Shown here piece after piece: positions 50,859 to 50,916 of a stretch of DNA of 50,916 bases. Positions within the stretch are counted from its first letter, which is position 1; each line of letters begins with the position of its first letter. The notes under the pieces are model-generated. The model was not told the DNA's origin, searched no databases, and was given only the letters and a program-made list of their open reading frames with translations. The translations under genes and the position numbers were made by a program. The stretch is taken from contig JALEMI010000113.1 of assembly GCA_022768325.1 (NCBI GenBank), positions 1 through 50,916 of the forward strand, in the 5' to 3' direction. This DNA is from Bacteroidales bacterium (GTDB lineage: Bacteria; Bacteroidota; Bacteroidia; Bacteroidales; Marinilabiliaceae).

Positions 50859-50916
50859 CTTCGGCGGTTGGGGGAGTGGAAGAATATGGCCTCTGACCGC
50901 TGAAGTTGTTTTTTTT
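50859..50916 (+). terminator. Terminator after pheS
   Basis: CTTCGGCGGT (50859-50868) and ACCGCTGAAG (50896-50905) pair with one G-U and are followed by TTGTTTTTTTT at the window edge. The loop is 27 bases. Confidence 0.75.

Overview
The window reads as ordinary chromosome of a Bacteroidota bacterium, most likely order Bacteroidales, with fairly high GC. The support is direct: many genes are preceded by the Bacteroidota -7 promoter motif TAnnTTTG, several with a -33 T-rich box 19 bp upstream, and the gene content is typical of the group (DUF4286 next to ruvC, DUF151-UVR protein, TlpA/DUF4369-type lipoproteins, BspA-like LRR protein, fused-type pheS zinc insertion, short arginine decarboxylase, rsfS-ftsH). 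No insertion sequence, integrase, phage gene, rRNA or CRISPR array was seen. One tRNA (Leu, UAG) is present.

Layout. 1-2.1 kb: end of an M16 peptidase, a GT2 glycosyltransferase and a WcaF-like acetyltransferase. 2.2-7.7 kb: argB-argE-argH for arginine synthesis, followed in the same direction by two thioredoxin-fold lipoproteins that lack CXXC. 7.7-9.4 kb: lpxH, a small DUF4870-like membrane protein and a convergent DUF151 nuclease-like gene. 9.5-13.9 kb: rplU-rpmA, serS, DUF4286-ruvC, queA. 14-16 kb: a DEAD-box helicase with a long leader, on the minus strand. 16.2-24.7 kb (plus): Na+/H+ antiporter, miaA, two unknown exported proteins, cdsA-psd, arginine decarboxylase, a Hanks-type kinase and thyA. 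24.9-38.7 kb (minus): a proteostasis block tig-clpP-clpX-lon-rsfS-ftsH preceded by tRNA-Leu, then (further upstream) lptB, prfB with its programmed frameshift, rimM and a large BspA-like LRR protein. 39-50.9 kb (plus): a YfiR-like protein, then udk, a FabZ-like hotdog protein, a GT2-DUF2062 glycosyltransferase, an RND/MMPL exporter fused to a PlsC acyltransferase, recO, a PaaK-like AMP ligase, a fused E1-like ThDP protein, a LolA-like carrier, and pheS.

The most interesting stretch is 40.3-49.7 kb. Hotdog dehydratase-like, GT2-DUF2062, MMPL exporter, PlsC acyltransferase, AMP ligase and LolA-like carrier is the accessory and export gene set of aryl-polyene/flexirubin-type loci, but there is no ketosynthase, ACP or ammonia-lyase in the window, and a strongly diverged E1-like enzyme sits beside the ligase. 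It may be a reduced or rewired envelope-lipid pathway.

A second whole-window signal is a strand-composition switch. Left of about 13.9 kb the plus strand is C-rich whatever the gene direction; right of it the plus strand is mostly G-rich. The change falls at the terminator between queA and the helicase gene and suggests a replichore switch, an inversion end point, or a scaffold join.
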